Shown: piece by piece, positions 20,001-28,746 of the stretch
Layout of the letters: the number at the start of each line of letters is the position of its first letter
How positions within the stretch are numbered: the stretch's first letter is position 1
DNA from: Lachnospiraceae bacterium
Lineage (GTDB): Bacteria > Bacillota > Clostridia > Lachnospirales > Lachnospiraceae
DNA length: 57,307 bases
NCBI GenBank assembly: GCA_022768465.1
Contig: JALELZ010000030.1
Span: forward strand, 1 to 57,307
Direction of reading: 5' to 3'
The notes under the pieces: generated by a model
Database searches by the model: none
What the model was told of the DNA's origin: nothing
Seen by the model: only the letters and a program-made list of their open reading frames with translations
Position numbers and translations under genes: made by a program

Positions 20001-21092
20001 CCTGAGATCTATGATCTTATGGAAGCCGGAAAGCTTAGCTATATCATTTATACAGGAGCTGCTCTTGATGAAACAACAAGGGCATATATCAAGCTTCACA
20101 GAAAGGCAATGCAGTTAGGCATCCCATGCATCACGAGCCTTGATACAGCCGGTGCTCTTGCAGAGATGATAGAGAGTCGCTTCAACATTAACAATACTGA
20201 GCTCGTAGATATCAACAATATGAGACATGAGCACAGCCATGTTAAGTTTACGAAGATGCATTCCTGCGGAAATGACTACATTTTCATTGAAAACTTTGAC
20301 AGTAAGATAACCTGTCCTGAGTCACTTTGCGTAAACCTCTGCGCACCTCATTATGGCATAGGTGCGGATGGTATCGTTCTTATCGAGCATTCCGACAAGG
20401 AAGGTGCAGATGCAAAGATGCGTACCTTCAACAAGGATGGTTCGGAAGGAAAAATGGCAGGAAACAACATCCGCTGTGTTGCAAAGTACCTTTATGACAA
20501 CGGCTTTATCGAAAAGGACAGATATTTTGTAAATATCGAGATAGCAGGAAATGTTCATAAGCTTAAGCTCTATACCAGAGACGGCAAGGTAAGCTCAGTT
20601 TCAGTAGACATGGGCAAGGTAAGCTTTATGGCGAAGGATATACCGGCTATTACAGATGATCCTACAACTAATATCATAAATCAGCCGCTCAAGGTTATCG
20701 GTGAAGAATTCATGGTAACCTGCCTTTCAATAGGCAATCCGCATTGCGTAACCTTTGGTGAAGGGCTTGATAAGCTCTGGCTTGAGAAGATCGGACCTGA
20801 GTTCGAACATCATCCGATGTTCCCTGAGAGAATAAATACAGAGTTTGTAAGACCTGTAAACCGCAATACTCTTCGTATGAGAGTCTGGGAAAGAGGAAAC
20901 GGGGAGACCCTTGCCTGCGGTACCGGAGCATGTGCGGCAGTTGCGGCAGCAGTTGTTAACGGACTTTGTGATAAGGGCTCTGATGTAACAGTTAAGCTGC
21001 TCGGAGGAGATCTTGTTGTAAACTACACAGATGAAAAGGTAACTCTGACAGGAGCTGTAACAACAGTATTCAACGGAGAATTCGAATATTAA
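17025..21092 (+). CDS. carB: Carbamoyl-phosphate synthase large subunit fused to a diaminopimelate-epimerase-like domain
   Basis: One uninterrupted frame of 1355 codons holds two proteins. Residues 1 to about 1063 are a complete CarB: first ATP-grasp half (MIGSGPIVIGQ near 13), second half from about residue 546 (LGSGPIRIGQG), and the MGS-like regulatory domain from about 935. From residue 1072 to 1355 it is DapF-like: TKMHSCGNDYIF, GIGADGIVLI, SIGNPHC, ERGNGE and ACGTGACA. C1298 matches the second catalytic cysteine of DapF. The first (Cys73 in Haemophilus DapF, motif CGNG) is Ala1145 here (AGNN). The linker is only about 9 residues. An in-frame ATG at 20220 (residue 1066) has no ribosome binding site. 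CarB function is near certain; epimerase activity of the tail is doubtful. Confidence 0.93.
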   Translation: MPKDTSIKKVLMIGSGPIVIGQAAEFDYAGAQACRVLKDEGINVVLVNSNPATIMTDKDLADEIYLEPLNAETVERIIAKERPDGLLAGLGGQTGLTIAMQLKKNGVLDKYNVRLLGSPVEAIDKAEDRELFKETMEAIGQPVVPSEIANTVEEAIAVANKISYPVIVRPAFTLGGSGGGIANDEEELRVIAKSGLDMSPITQILVERCISGWKEIEFETMRDALGNAITICSMENFDPVGVHTGDSIVVAPALTLSDKEYQMLRTASLEMISALGIVGGCNCQFALNPNSFEYAVIEVDPRVSRSSALASKATGYPIAKITTKIALGYTLDEIVNDITKKTCACFEPAIDYVVVKFPKWPFDKFAGSSRTVGTQMKATGEVMAIANSFEMALMKAVRGAEIGADTLNLPPLSDKPVMERVAEQNDRRLFSIFEALKAGHTVDEIHEITKIDRWFLNKVRKIAEYEMYISNLNTDTMSKEDYEHGKKLGYTDAALSRISGVAKDKMPHRHFSYKMVDTCASEFDAETPYFYSTCDDACESRSFKRSGKDVVIVLGSGPIRIGQGIEFDYSSVHCVWTLRKLGYDVVIINNNPETVSTDYDTADRLYFEALTPEDVMNIIEIEKPIGVVVAFGGQTAIKLTNFLDQQGIQILGTSAEGIDVAEDRAKFDALLEQFGISRPKGFGVSTIEEAVKAADTLGYPVLLRPSYVIGGQNMTISHDDEHTIKYMKNILAGGIDNPVLVDKYMQGPELEVDVISDGENVLIPGIMEHVERAGVHSGDSIAVYPPYNLTDKFLEIICDSSEKLALALGTKGLVNIQYLIYHDKLYVIEVNPRASRTIPYISKVTNVPMVDLATKVMLGAKLKDLGYGTGLYRTPPYCAVKVPVFSFEKLNDANSILGPEMKSTGEVLGLGKTLSEALYKGLTAAGFTVPPTDSENTPGVLISVDNTDYEEVLSVAKRFYDLRMDLYATTGTADAISKLGIPVTSVENATESPEIYDLMEAGKLSYIIYTGAALDETTRAYIKLHRKAMQLGIPCITSLDTAGALAEMIESRFNINNTELVDINNMRHEHSHVKFTKMHSCGNDYIFIENFDSKITCPESLCVNLCAPHYGIGADGIVLIEHSDKEGADAKMRTFNKDGSEGKMAGNNIRCVAKYLYDNGFIEKDRYFVNIEIAGNVHKLKLYTRDGKVSSVSVDMGKVSFMAKDIPAITDDPTTNIINQPLKVIGEEFMVTCLSIGNPHCVTFGEGLDKLWLEKIGPEFEHHPMFPERINTEFVRPVNRNTLRMRVWERGNGETLACGTGACAAVAAAVVNGLCDKGSDVTVKLLGGDLVVNYTDEKVTLTGAVTTVFNGEFEY

Positions 21093-21111
21093 TAATTGAT
21101 CGTAAGATCTA

Positions 21112-21169
21112 AACGGCTGCGGATAAATAGCATAATAAAGGCTTTTTATTTGGCAGCCGTTTTCTTTTA
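21112..21169 (+). terminator. Intrinsic terminator of the arginine operon
   Basis: A perfect 9-bp stem (21112-21120 with 21153-21161) with a 32-nt loop is followed by TTCTTTT. Confidence 0.75.
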
Positions 21170-21176
21170 AGCTTAA

Positions 21177-21974
21177 ATGTGGTTGGAGATGAAAAAAACA
21201 CATAATAATCAGGATAATTCACTGCTTTTGGAAACCGTTATGCTTGAAGGGGAGATAATGCTGCAAAGCGGAGCGGAGGTATACAGAGTAGAGGATACTA
21301 TGCGCCGCATATTAGACTGTTTCGGTTTTGATCCGGACTATATGCTTGTTATAACCACAGGGATAGTACTTTCACTGCATGATGGAAATAACAGTCCGGT
21401 GACTATGGTAAAGCGTATACATCAAAGAAGCGCTAATATAAGCCGTATATGCGGAGTGAATACTGTTTCAAGAGAGCTTTGCTCCGGAACGATTGATCTT
21501 TCAGAAGCAAATAAAAGATTAAAAGAGATAAAATGCGAAAAGCATTATAATAAATTCGTACATTCTGTCGGAATTGTGGGCGTTGCGGCTTTTTTTGTAG
21601 TCATGTTCGGAGGAACAGGCATAGACTTTGCAGGAGGTCTGGCAGTGGGAAGTATATATGCGGCAGCAGACTATTTACTTTCTAAAACACGATTCAATGA
21701 TTTTATAATAACAAGCTTAAATGCAAGCATCATAGCTATAACCGCCTTCCTTTTGTCTGCCTTTGTGCTGCATGGAAGCAATCCGGACGCTATGATAATG
21801 GGGGCAATAATGCCGCTTGTTCCCGGAGTTCCTTTTGCAACAGCTATAAGAGACATGCTTAACGGCGATTATTCCTCAGGCTCGGCAAGAATAATGGAGG
21901 CGGTCGTAATTGCCCTTGCAGTTGCTGCAGGAGTCGGCTGCGGCATTATTTTAGCGGAATTGTTTATTCCGTAA
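21177..21974 (+). CDS. ThrE-type threonine/serine exporter, large component (DUF1212)
   Basis: This protein of up to 265 aa has the ThrE_N domain: cytoplasmic start with GEIMLQSGAEVYRVEDTM (about residues 26-43), then about five hydrophobic helices from residue 120 onward. With the next gene it forms a split ThrE/YjjP-YjjB exporter, by family analogy for threonine, serine or succinate-like solutes. Start is uncertain: ATG 21177 has no clear ribosome binding site, and ATG 21189 directly abuts GGTTGGAG. The gene begins only 8 nt after the arginine operon terminator, so it may depend on readthrough. Confidence 0.85.
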   Translation: MWLEMKKTHNNQDNSLLLETVMLEGEIMLQSGAEVYRVEDTMRRILDCFGFDPDYMLVITTGIVLSLHDGNNSPVTMVKRIHQRSANISRICGVNTVSRELCSGTIDLSEANKRLKEIKCEKHYNKFVHSVGIVGVAAFFVVMFGGTGIDFAGGLAVGSIYAAADYLLSKTRFNDFIITSLNASIIAITAFLLSAFVLHGSNPDAMIMGAIMPLVPGVPFATAIRDMLNGDYSSGSARIMEAVVIALAVAAGVGCGIILAELFIP

Positions 21975-22075
21975 AGTGTAGACCTTCCGAGCTTAAATAA
22001 GGCAGCAGTAATACATAAGATTAATATATAATTTAAATTCAGACTATAAGACTTAAGATAGACAGAGGATAAGCT

Positions 22076-22528
22076 ATGCTTCCACAGATTATAAGCTCAT
22101 ACTTAGCAATACTTGCATTTTCAGCATATCTGGAGGTGCCTAAAAAGTATATTTTCTTTTCGGCATTTACAGGAACTGTTGCATGGACATCATATCTGAT
22201 AATATTGCAGCAGGATCATTCAAAAATGGCAGCAGCATTTTTATCAACAGCTCTCATGGCAGTACTGAGTCATGTCCTTGCAAGAGTGATAAAGGCGCCT
22301 GTCACTGTATTTCTGATACCGGGACTGCTTCCGGTAGTTCCCGGAGGTTCGATATACAAAAGCGTATATTATCTGATTCAGAGCAATCAGGATCTTTCAA
22401 CACATTATCTTGTAGAGACATTGCAGATAGCAGGAGCTATGGCACTTGCGGTGTTCATAGTTGATTCGCTGTTTCCGGCAATTATTAAAAACAAAAGCAT
22501 ATGCGGATGCAAAAAAGGCAGAGCTTAG
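22076..22528 (+). CDS. ThrE-type exporter, small component (YjjB-like, DUF3815)
   Basis: This 150-aa membrane protein has four or five helices and the conserved segment TVFLIPGLLPVVPGGSIYKSV (around residues 78-98) typical of the C-terminal half of ThrE. In split systems it pairs with the DUF1212 component encoded just upstream. The ATG lies 12 nt after GAGGATAAG. The 101-nt gap to the partner shows no terminator. Confidence 0.85.
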   Translation: MLPQIISSYLAILAFSAYLEVPKKYIFFSAFTGTVAWTSYLIILQQDHSKMAAAFLSTALMAVLSHVLARVIKAPVTVFLIPGLLPVVPGGSIYKSVYYLIQSNQDLSTHYLVETLQIAGAMALAVFIVDSLFPAIIKNKSICGCKKGRA

Positions 22529-22626
22529 AATTGTAGAGGATGAGCTTCACCAGGCTATAGTAAATAAAGCTGAATATTGTTTTTTAAAGTCTGCTGTGAT
22601 ATACTACATAAGCATTTGATATGCAG

Positions 22627-22699
<73 letters not shown>

Positions 22700-22709
22700 T
22701 TATATATTC

Positions 22710-22742
22710 GGAGATGGCCTAATAAGTCATTTCCTTTTTTTT
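22710..22742 (+). terminator. Intrinsic terminator after tRNA-Thr
   Basis: A 7-bp stem (22710-22716 with 22728-22734, one G-T) is followed by eight T residues. Confidence 0.85.
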
Positions 22743-22778
22743 ACGCAGGCAGTTATTCTAAAAAAAGGTAAGGTATAA

Positions 22779-24824
22779 ATGGCAAAAACACAAAGCTACA
22801 ATGCAGACAGTATAACAGTTTTAGAGGGACTTGAGCCGGTCAGAACAAGACCCGGAATGTATATCGGTGGAGTAGGCATCAAAGCTCTTAACCACCTGGT
22901 ATATGAGATACTTGATAATGCCGTGGACGAGCACCTTGCAGGCTACTGCACCGAGATTTGGGTGACACTTGAAAAGGATGGCTCATGCACAGTCAAGGAT
23001 AACGGAAGAGGTCTGCCGGTAGACCTGCATTCTAAGGGATTGTCGGCGGAAAGAGTCATAATGACTACACTCCATGCCGGCGGTAAGTTTGATAATCAGG
23101 CCTACAAGACTTCTGGAGGACTTCACGGCGTTGGTTCCTCTGTTGTTAATGCGCTTTCAAAGCGTATGACTGTGGATGTTGCAAGAGAAGGTAAGGTTTA
23201 TCATGACTCATACCAAAGAGGTATACCTACCACTGAGCTTCACAACGGACTGCTTCCTGTAGTGGGAAAATCCAGAGAAACAGGCACCACGATCAATTTC
23301 CTGCCTGATGATGAAATATTCGAAAAGACAGTATTTAAGAGCGAGTGGATAAAATCACGCCTTCATGAGACCGCGTATCTGAATCCTGAACTCACTATTC
23401 ATTTTTCAGATATGAGAGAATTTGCTGCTGCAAATGTAAAGACAGAAGCATTTGTATTAGGTGATGACGGTCAGATATCCTTCGGATTAGACAATACATC
23501 AAAGGAGAATGCGGAAGAGGCAGTTGAAAAGGCATCAGGCGGAGAGCATGTTACATTCCATGAGCCGGATGGGTTAAGGGCATATATTACAGCGCTTAAT
23601 AAAGGTCAGACAACTGTCACCCCACTGATCTATTTCAAGGACACCTGCAATGATACAGAGGTAGAATGCTGCTTCCAGTATGTAGATGCTTTTGAGGAAA
23701 ATATTCACGGCTTCTGCAACAATATCTTTACGCAGGAGGGCGGTACTCATATAACAGGATTTAAAACAAAGTATACTCAGCTTATCAATTTCTATGCCAG
23801 ACAGATAGGAATACTCAAGGAGAAGGATAACAATTTCACCGGTGCAGATACAAGAAACGGAATGACCTGTGTTATTGCCATTAAATACAGAGATCCTATA
23901 TTTGAAGGTCAGACCAAGACAAAGCTTGCGAGTGCGGATGCTGCATCAGATGTGGCTTCAGTAACCGGAGAGAAGTTAGAGCATTTCTTTGATCGTAATA
24001 TAGAGACCGTTAAATCCATAATAGCATGTGCTGAAAAATCAGCTAAGATAAGAAAGGCTGAAGAGAAAGCAAAGACAAATATGCTTTCAAAAAATAAGTT
24101 TTCTTTCGATTCTAACGGAAAATTAAAGGTGTGCACATCAAAAGATCCGTCTAAATGCGAAATATTTATAGTAGAGGGAGACTCTGCAGGCGGCTCTGCA
24201 GGAACTGCCAGAAACAGAGAGTTCCAGGCTATACTGCCGATAAGAGGTAAGATCTTAAATGTTGAGAAGGCTTCAATAGATAAGGTACTTGCAAATGCCG
24301 AGATAAAGACTATGATAAACAGCTTCGGCTGCGGCTTCTCGGAAGGCTACGGAAATGATTTTGATATTACAAAGCTAAACTATAATAAAATCATTCTGAT
24401 GACTGATGCGGATGTCGACGGAAGCCATATCGATACACTTCTGCTGACGTTTTTCTACAGATTTATGCCGGAGCTTATTTATAACGGACATATATATGTT
24501 TCTATGCCACCGCTCTATCTTGTTACACCTAAGGCGAAGAACGGCAAGCCGCAGTATATGTACAATGACAGAGAGCTTCAAAAATATCAGAAGGATCATG
24601 ATCCTTCAAGCTATGAGCTGAAGCGCTTTAAGGGTCTCGGAGAAATGGATCCGCCGGATCTTTGGGCTACGACTCTTGATCCGGAGAGACGAGTTTTAAA
24701 GAGGGTAGAGATAGAGGATGCAAGACTTGCTTCAGAGGTCACAGAGATGCTTATGGGATCCGAGGTAGGTCCGAGAAGAGATTTCATATATGCGCATGCT
24801 AATGAAGCTGAAATAGACAGCTGA
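22779..24824 (+). CDS. parE: Type II DNA topoisomerase subunit B (ParE/GyrB-like)
   Basis: This 681-aa ATPase subunit has the GHKL nucleotide site (EILDNAVDEH, DNGRGLPVD, GGLHGVGSSVVNALS), the transducer domain, and a TOPRIM domain with EGDSAGGSA, PIRGKILNVEKA and DADVDGSHI. Two-subunit topoisomerases of this kind decatenate daughter chromosomes (topo IV) or supercoil DNA (gyrase). Pairing with a subunit A lacking a GyrA box, and location away from dnaA/recF, favour a second enzyme of the ParE kind. The assignment ParE rather than GyrB is an inference. Confidence 0.85.
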   Translation: MAKTQSYNADSITVLEGLEPVRTRPGMYIGGVGIKALNHLVYEILDNAVDEHLAGYCTEIWVTLEKDGSCTVKDNGRGLPVDLHSKGLSAERVIMTTLHAGGKFDNQAYKTSGGLHGVGSSVVNALSKRMTVDVAREGKVYHDSYQRGIPTTELHNGLLPVVGKSRETGTTINFLPDDEIFEKTVFKSEWIKSRLHETAYLNPELTIHFSDMREFAAANVKTEAFVLGDDGQISFGLDNTSKENAEEAVEKASGGEHVTFHEPDGLRAYITALNKGQTTVTPLIYFKDTCNDTEVECCFQYVDAFEENIHGFCNNIFTQEGGTHITGFKTKYTQLINFYARQIGILKEKDNNFTGADTRNGMTCVIAIKYRDPIFEGQTKTKLASADAASDVASVTGEKLEHFFDRNIETVKSIIACAEKSAKIRKAEEKAKTNMLSKNKFSFDSNGKLKVCTSKDPSKCEIFIVEGDSAGGSAGTARNREFQAILPIRGKILNVEKASIDKVLANAEIKTMINSFGCGFSEGYGNDFDITKLNYNKIILMTDADVDGSHIDTLLLTFFYRFMPELIYNGHIYVSMPPLYLVTPKAKNGKPQYMYNDRELQKYQKDHDPSSYELKRFKGLGEMDPPDLWATTLDPERRVLKRVEIEDARLASEVTEMLMGSEVGPRRDFIYAHANEAEIDS

Positions 24825-24878
24825 TAACTAATGTTTTGAGGATTGCAGAAGCGAAAAGTGCTGAGTGATCCGGTATCA

Positions 24879-24907
24879 GTTGGGGTTAAAGTCCTTTTGA
24901 CCTCAAC
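24879..24907 (+). promoter_or_regulatory. Intercistronic hairpin between the topoisomerase subunits
   Basis: A 12-bp stem (24879-24890 with 24896-24907, two G-T pairs) with a 5-nt loop and no T tract lies in the 111-nt gap. It could adjust subunit ratio or mRNA stability. Confidence 0.4.
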
Positions 24908-24935
24908 CGCATAATATAAAAGGGTGAATATATAA

Positions 24936-27179
24936 ATGTCTGAGAAGATACTTAGAACAGAATACAGCGAAGAAATGCAGAAGTCATATCTTGACTACAG
25001 CATGTCTGTTATAACAGCAAGAGCCGTGCCGGATATAAGAGACGGACTTAAGCCTGTACAGAGAAGACTTTTATACGATATGGATAACCTTCATGTTCAT
25101 CATGACAGAAAGGAAATGAAATCCGCACGTATTACAGGTGATTGTATGGGTAGATTTCATCCGCACGGCGACTCATCCATATATGAAACCATGGTCGTTA
25201 TGTCACAGGACTTTAAGCGTTCTGTGCCACTTGTGGACGGAAAGGGTAATTTCGGTTCTATAGAGGGTGATACCGCTGCTGCATACAGATATACAGAAGC
25301 GAAGCTTCAGGCATTTACTGATGAGGTATTTCTTAAAGATATCGATAAGTCGGTAGATTTTGTTCCGACATATGCCAATACAGAGACCGAGCCGGTCGTG
25401 CTGCCTGTAAGGATCCCGAATTTTCTTTTAAACGGTTCTGAAGGTATTGCAGTAGGAATGACCACATCTACACCGTGCCATAATCTTACGGAGCTTTGCA
25501 GACTGTGCATGGCATATATCGATGATCCGGATATAAGCATTGATGATATGCTGAAGATAATGCCGGGACCGGATTTTCCTACAGGCGGGATCATTTCCAA
25601 TAAGTCAGAGCTTAAAGGCATATATGAGACCGGTGTGGGCAAGCTTAAATTAAGAGGCAAGCTTGAATATGTACCGGCTCAAAAAAGAAGCGAGAAGGAT
25701 AAACTTATAGTGACCGAGATACCTTACACCATGATAGGTGCCGGAATCGGAAAGTTTATGCAGGATACAGCAGATCTTGTTGAGTCAAAGAAGCTTCCGG
25801 AGATAACAGATATAGGAAATGCTTCTGATGCAAGCGGCATAAGCATTTTCATGGAGCTTAAAAAGGACAGCAATATCGACAGGATCACGAATATGCTGTA
25901 CAAAAAAACCAGACTTGAAGATACCTTCGGCGTAAATATGCTTGCAATTTCCGATGGCAGACCGGAAGTGATGAATCTGCGAAGCATACTCAGTTCATGG
26001 CTTTCCTTCCAGCATGAGATACTTGAAAGAAAGTATAGGGCGCTGCTTGAAAAGGAGGAAGACAGAAGAGAGATTCAGGAAGGTCTTATAACTGCCTGCA
26101 ATATCATTGATCTTGTTATAGCTGTAATAAGAGGCGCTAAAAATCGTAAGGATGCGGAGAATTGTCTCACAAAGGGAGATGTTTCAGGAATCGCATTTAA
26201 AGATAAGGAGCTCATGGAGGATGCAAAAAAGCTGAGATTCACGGATCGTCAGGCAAAGGCTATTCTTGAAATGCAGCTCTATAAGCTTATCGGACTTGAG
26301 ATAGTTGAGCTTGAAAAGGCCTATAAGGCTACAATGAAGGCAATAAAGCAGTATACTTCGATCATAAACGGAAGATCTGAGCGTAATGCACTTATTAAGA
26401 CTGATCTGGAAAATATTATAGAAAAATACGGCTATCCGAGAAGAACACTTATTGAAGACAGCAAGGAAGCTGTAATAGAAGAAGCTCATCAGGAATCCAT
26501 TCCATGTGTATTTGTTATGGACAGGCTCGGGTACTGCAAGCTCATGGATATGAATATATATGATAAGAATAGAGAGGCAGTTGATACAGATAATAAATAT
26601 GTTATCGAATGTGCAAATGACGGAAGGATCCTTGTGTTTACGGATAAGGGCAATCTGCACATGTTAAAATGTGCGGACATACCTATGAAGAAGCTTAAGG
26701 ATAAGGGTGTGCCGATCGATAATATATCTAAGTATCAGGCATCGGAGGAAGAAATAATTTATATTGTAGCAAAAGCCGGTCTTAATGACACAAATCTGCT
26801 GTTCCTTACAAAGGACGGCATGATAAAGCAGGTAGAGGCATCTGAATTTGATACAAATAATCGACTCGTAGCATCTACAAAGCTGCAGGAGGATGATAAG
26901 GTAATTGCAATACTTCCTGTAAAGGAGATAGGTCAGAATACGGTATGCATCTGGACTAATGATGAGTATGCGCTTAGGTTTGCACTTGACGATGTTCCGG
27001 TTCAAAAGAAAAATGCAAGAGGTGTCAGAGGAATAAAGCTGCATAAGGCTGACTTCTGCATTGGATGTGAAGTAGTTACATCGGAATCAGCTGTTAAATT
27101 CGGAAAACGAGAAGTAAAGCTTTCAAATCTTAAGACTGCTGTCAGAGGCGGAAGCGGAACTAAACAGAAAAATTCCTGA
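24936..27179 (+). CDS. parC: Type II DNA topoisomerase subunit A (ParC/GyrA-like)
   Basis: This 747-aa breakage-reunion subunit has the catalytic tyrosine Y119 in AAAYRYTEA, the QRDR segment HPHGDSSIYETM (S80 and E84 at the positions of E. coli GyrA S83 and D87), and a C-terminal beta-pinwheel from about residue 500. No QRRGGKG GyrA box is visible in the pinwheel, which supports ParC or a gyrase-independent enzyme. The QRDR shows a serine, so there is no sign of a classical quinolone-resistance change. It acts as A2B2 with the preceding subunit. AAAGGGTG precedes the ATG. Confidence 0.85.
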   Translation: MSEKILRTEYSEEMQKSYLDYSMSVITARAVPDIRDGLKPVQRRLLYDMDNLHVHHDRKEMKSARITGDCMGRFHPHGDSSIYETMVVMSQDFKRSVPLVDGKGNFGSIEGDTAAAYRYTEAKLQAFTDEVFLKDIDKSVDFVPTYANTETEPVVLPVRIPNFLLNGSEGIAVGMTTSTPCHNLTELCRLCMAYIDDPDISIDDMLKIMPGPDFPTGGIISNKSELKGIYETGVGKLKLRGKLEYVPAQKRSEKDKLIVTEIPYTMIGAGIGKFMQDTADLVESKKLPEITDIGNASDASGISIFMELKKDSNIDRITNMLYKKTRLEDTFGVNMLAISDGRPEVMNLRSILSSWLSFQHEILERKYRALLEKEEDRREIQEGLITACNIIDLVIAVIRGAKNRKDAENCLTKGDVSGIAFKDKELMEDAKKLRFTDRQAKAILEMQLYKLIGLEIVELEKAYKATMKAIKQYTSIINGRSERNALIKTDLENIIEKYGYPRRTLIEDSKEAVIEEAHQESIPCVFVMDRLGYCKLMDMNIYDKNREAVDTDNKYVIECANDGRILVFTDKGNLHMLKCADIPMKKLKDKGVPIDNISKYQASEEEIIYIVAKAGLNDTNLLFLTKDGMIKQVEASEFDTNNRLVASTKLQEDDKVIAILPVKEIGQNTVCIWTNDEYALRFALDDVPVQKKNARGVRGIKLHKADFCIGCEVVTSESAVKFGKREVKLSNLKTAVRGGSGTKQKNS

Positions 27180-27194
27180 AAGGCATGACGGACT

Positions 27195-27872
27195 ATGAAA
27201 AAAAATGAAGCAGAAATAAAGAAGCTACTTGATACAGAGCATACTGCGGCAAAAGAGCTTTTAGAGAACATAACATATCCATGGGAGGCATTGCCGCTTA
27301 TAAAGGATTTTATATTAAAGCTCGGAAACAGCCTTGATCCGGGGGAATATGATCATCCGGCTGAGGATGTCTGGATACATAAAAGTGCAGTTGTATTTGA
27401 ATCAGCTTATATAAAAGGACCATGCATTATAGGGGCGGGTACAGAAGTAAGACATTGTGCGTTCATCAGAGGCTCGGCACTGATAGGAGAAAACTGCGTC
27501 GTAGGAAACTCTACCGAGCTTAAAAATGTGATACTGCTTGATAATGTGCAGGTACCGCATTACAATTATGTAGGAGATTCAATACTCGGCTATAAAGCAC
27601 ATATGGGAGCCGGAAGCATTACAAGCAATGTTAAAAGCGACAAGAAGCTTGTTAAGGTGCATTTTGAGGATGAGGATACCGAGACCGGACTTAAAAAGTT
27701 CGGAGCAATATTGGGAGATCATGTTGAGGTCGGCTGCGGTTCGATACTTAACCCTGGAGCTGTTATAGGAAGAAACACCAATATATATCCTCTTTCAAGT
27801 GTAAGAAATGCAATCGACGGCTCATCCATATATAAAAATCAGGGCGAGATAGTAAAACAAAGAAACCAGTGA
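27195..27872 (+). CDS. Left-handed beta-helix acyl/nucleotidyltransferase-like protein
   Basis: This 225-aa protein has an N-terminal helical stretch (1-45) followed by hexapeptide repeats (for example IKGPCIIGAGTEV, IRGSALIGENCVVG, ILGDHVEVGCGSIL) that build a left-handed beta helix. The order and the GYKAHMGAGSITSNVKSD segment match the C-terminal domain of glucose-1-phosphate or GlcNAc-1-phosphate uridylyltransferases (GlmU-like) without the nucleotidyltransferase half. It is probably an acetyltransferase on a sugar phosphate or nucleotide sugar; the substrate is not readable. It follows parC by 15 nt. Confidence 0.75.
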   Translation: MKKNEAEIKKLLDTEHTAAKELLENITYPWEALPLIKDFILKLGNSLDPGEYDHPAEDVWIHKSAVVFESAYIKGPCIIGAGTEVRHCAFIRGSALIGENCVVGNSTELKNVILLDNVQVPHYNYVGDSILGYKAHMGAGSITSNVKSDKKLVKVHFEDEDTETGLKKFGAILGDHVEVGCGSILNPGAVIGRNTNIYPLSSVRNAIDGSSIYKNQGEIVKQRNQ

Positions 27873-27952
27873 TTTTGTAAAACAGGGCATATTTCCGAAA
27901 TGGAGACAAGGTTTTACGGATCATATATTTATAAGATGAAAGGCGGCAGCTA

Positions 27953-28594
27953 ATGAACAAGCTTTTTGACAACGTTTATGAATTTACACACCCTCTTATT
28001 CAGCACAAGATAACTATCCTCAGAGACAAGAACACAGGAACCAACGAGTTCAGAAAGGTGGTTGAGGAGCTCGGAATGCTTATGGGCTTTGAAGCACTTG
28101 CTGATCTTGAGACTGTAGATATTGAAATCGAGACTCCTATTGAAAGCTGTAAGAGTCCTGTTATTGCAGGAAGAAAGCTTGCTATAGTTCCAATATTAAG
28201 AGCGGGTCTTGGTCTCGTTCCGGGCATACTTTCTCTTACTCCTTCTGCAAAGGTAGGCCATATAGGAATGTACCGTGATGAAGAGACACATGAGCCACAT
28301 GAATATTTCTGTAAGCTTCCTGATCCTATATCAGAGAGAGTTATTCTTGTAACAGACCCTATGCTTGCAACAGGCGGATCTGCAATCGATGCAATCAATC
28401 TTATTAAAAAACGCGGCGGAAAGAGAATTAAGATGATATGCATCATCGCTGCTCCGGAAGGTGTAAAGAAGTTCCATGAGGCACATCCTGATGTTGAGCT
28501 TTATATCGGACACCTTGACAGAGAGCTTAATAAAGCTGCGTATATCTGTCCGGGATTAGGCGATGCCGGAGACAGAATATTCGGAACTAAATAA
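27953..28594 (+). CDS. upp: Uracil phosphoribosyltransferase
   Basis: This 213-aa enzyme salvages uracil with PRPP to give UMP. The PRPP loop [13 protein letters not shown] (around residues 131-143) and the uracil-specific C-terminus [15 protein letters not shown] are present. Start is supported by AAAGGCGG. Followed by a strong terminator, so it ends the block. Confidence 0.96.
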   Translation: MNKLFDNVYEFTHPLIQHKITILRDKNTGTNEFRKVVEELGMLMGFEALADLETVDIEIETPIESCKSPVIAGRKLAIVPILRAGLGLVPGILSLTPSAKVGHIGMYRDEETHEPHEYFCKLPDPISERVILVTDPMLATGGSAIDAINLIKKRGGKRIKMICIIAAPEGVKKFHEAHPDVELYIGHLDRELNKAAYICPGLGDAGDRIFGTK

Positions 28595-28647
28595 TCTGAA
28601 TCATTCATATTTGATTGCATAAGAAAATAGATTAGAGAATGAATTGC

Positions 28648-28708
28648 GGCTGCTGCCTGTAAATGCACCCTCTTGCGAGGGGGGCGCTTTTACAGGCAGC
28701 AGCCTTTT
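28648..28708 (+). terminator. Strong intrinsic terminator after upp
   Basis: A 16-bp perfect outer stem (28648-28663 with 28688... to 28704) continues into an inner CCCTC/GAGGG stem and ends in TTTT. It separates the convergent upp and peptide-binding genes. Confidence 0.9.
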
Positions 28709-28746
28709 AGAAAGAGAATAGGAATTGATAAATTCTGTCAAGCTGA

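Noticed and set aside
20220-21092. Separate dapF gene starting at the internal ATG
   Set aside because: No ribosome binding site precedes the ATG and the upstream frame is open without interruption. Independent internal initiation cannot be excluded, but it is the weaker reading.
25164-25200. Quinolone-resistance change in the ParC-like subunit
   Set aside because: The key serine is present and glutamate at the second position is normal for many ParC/GyrA proteins.
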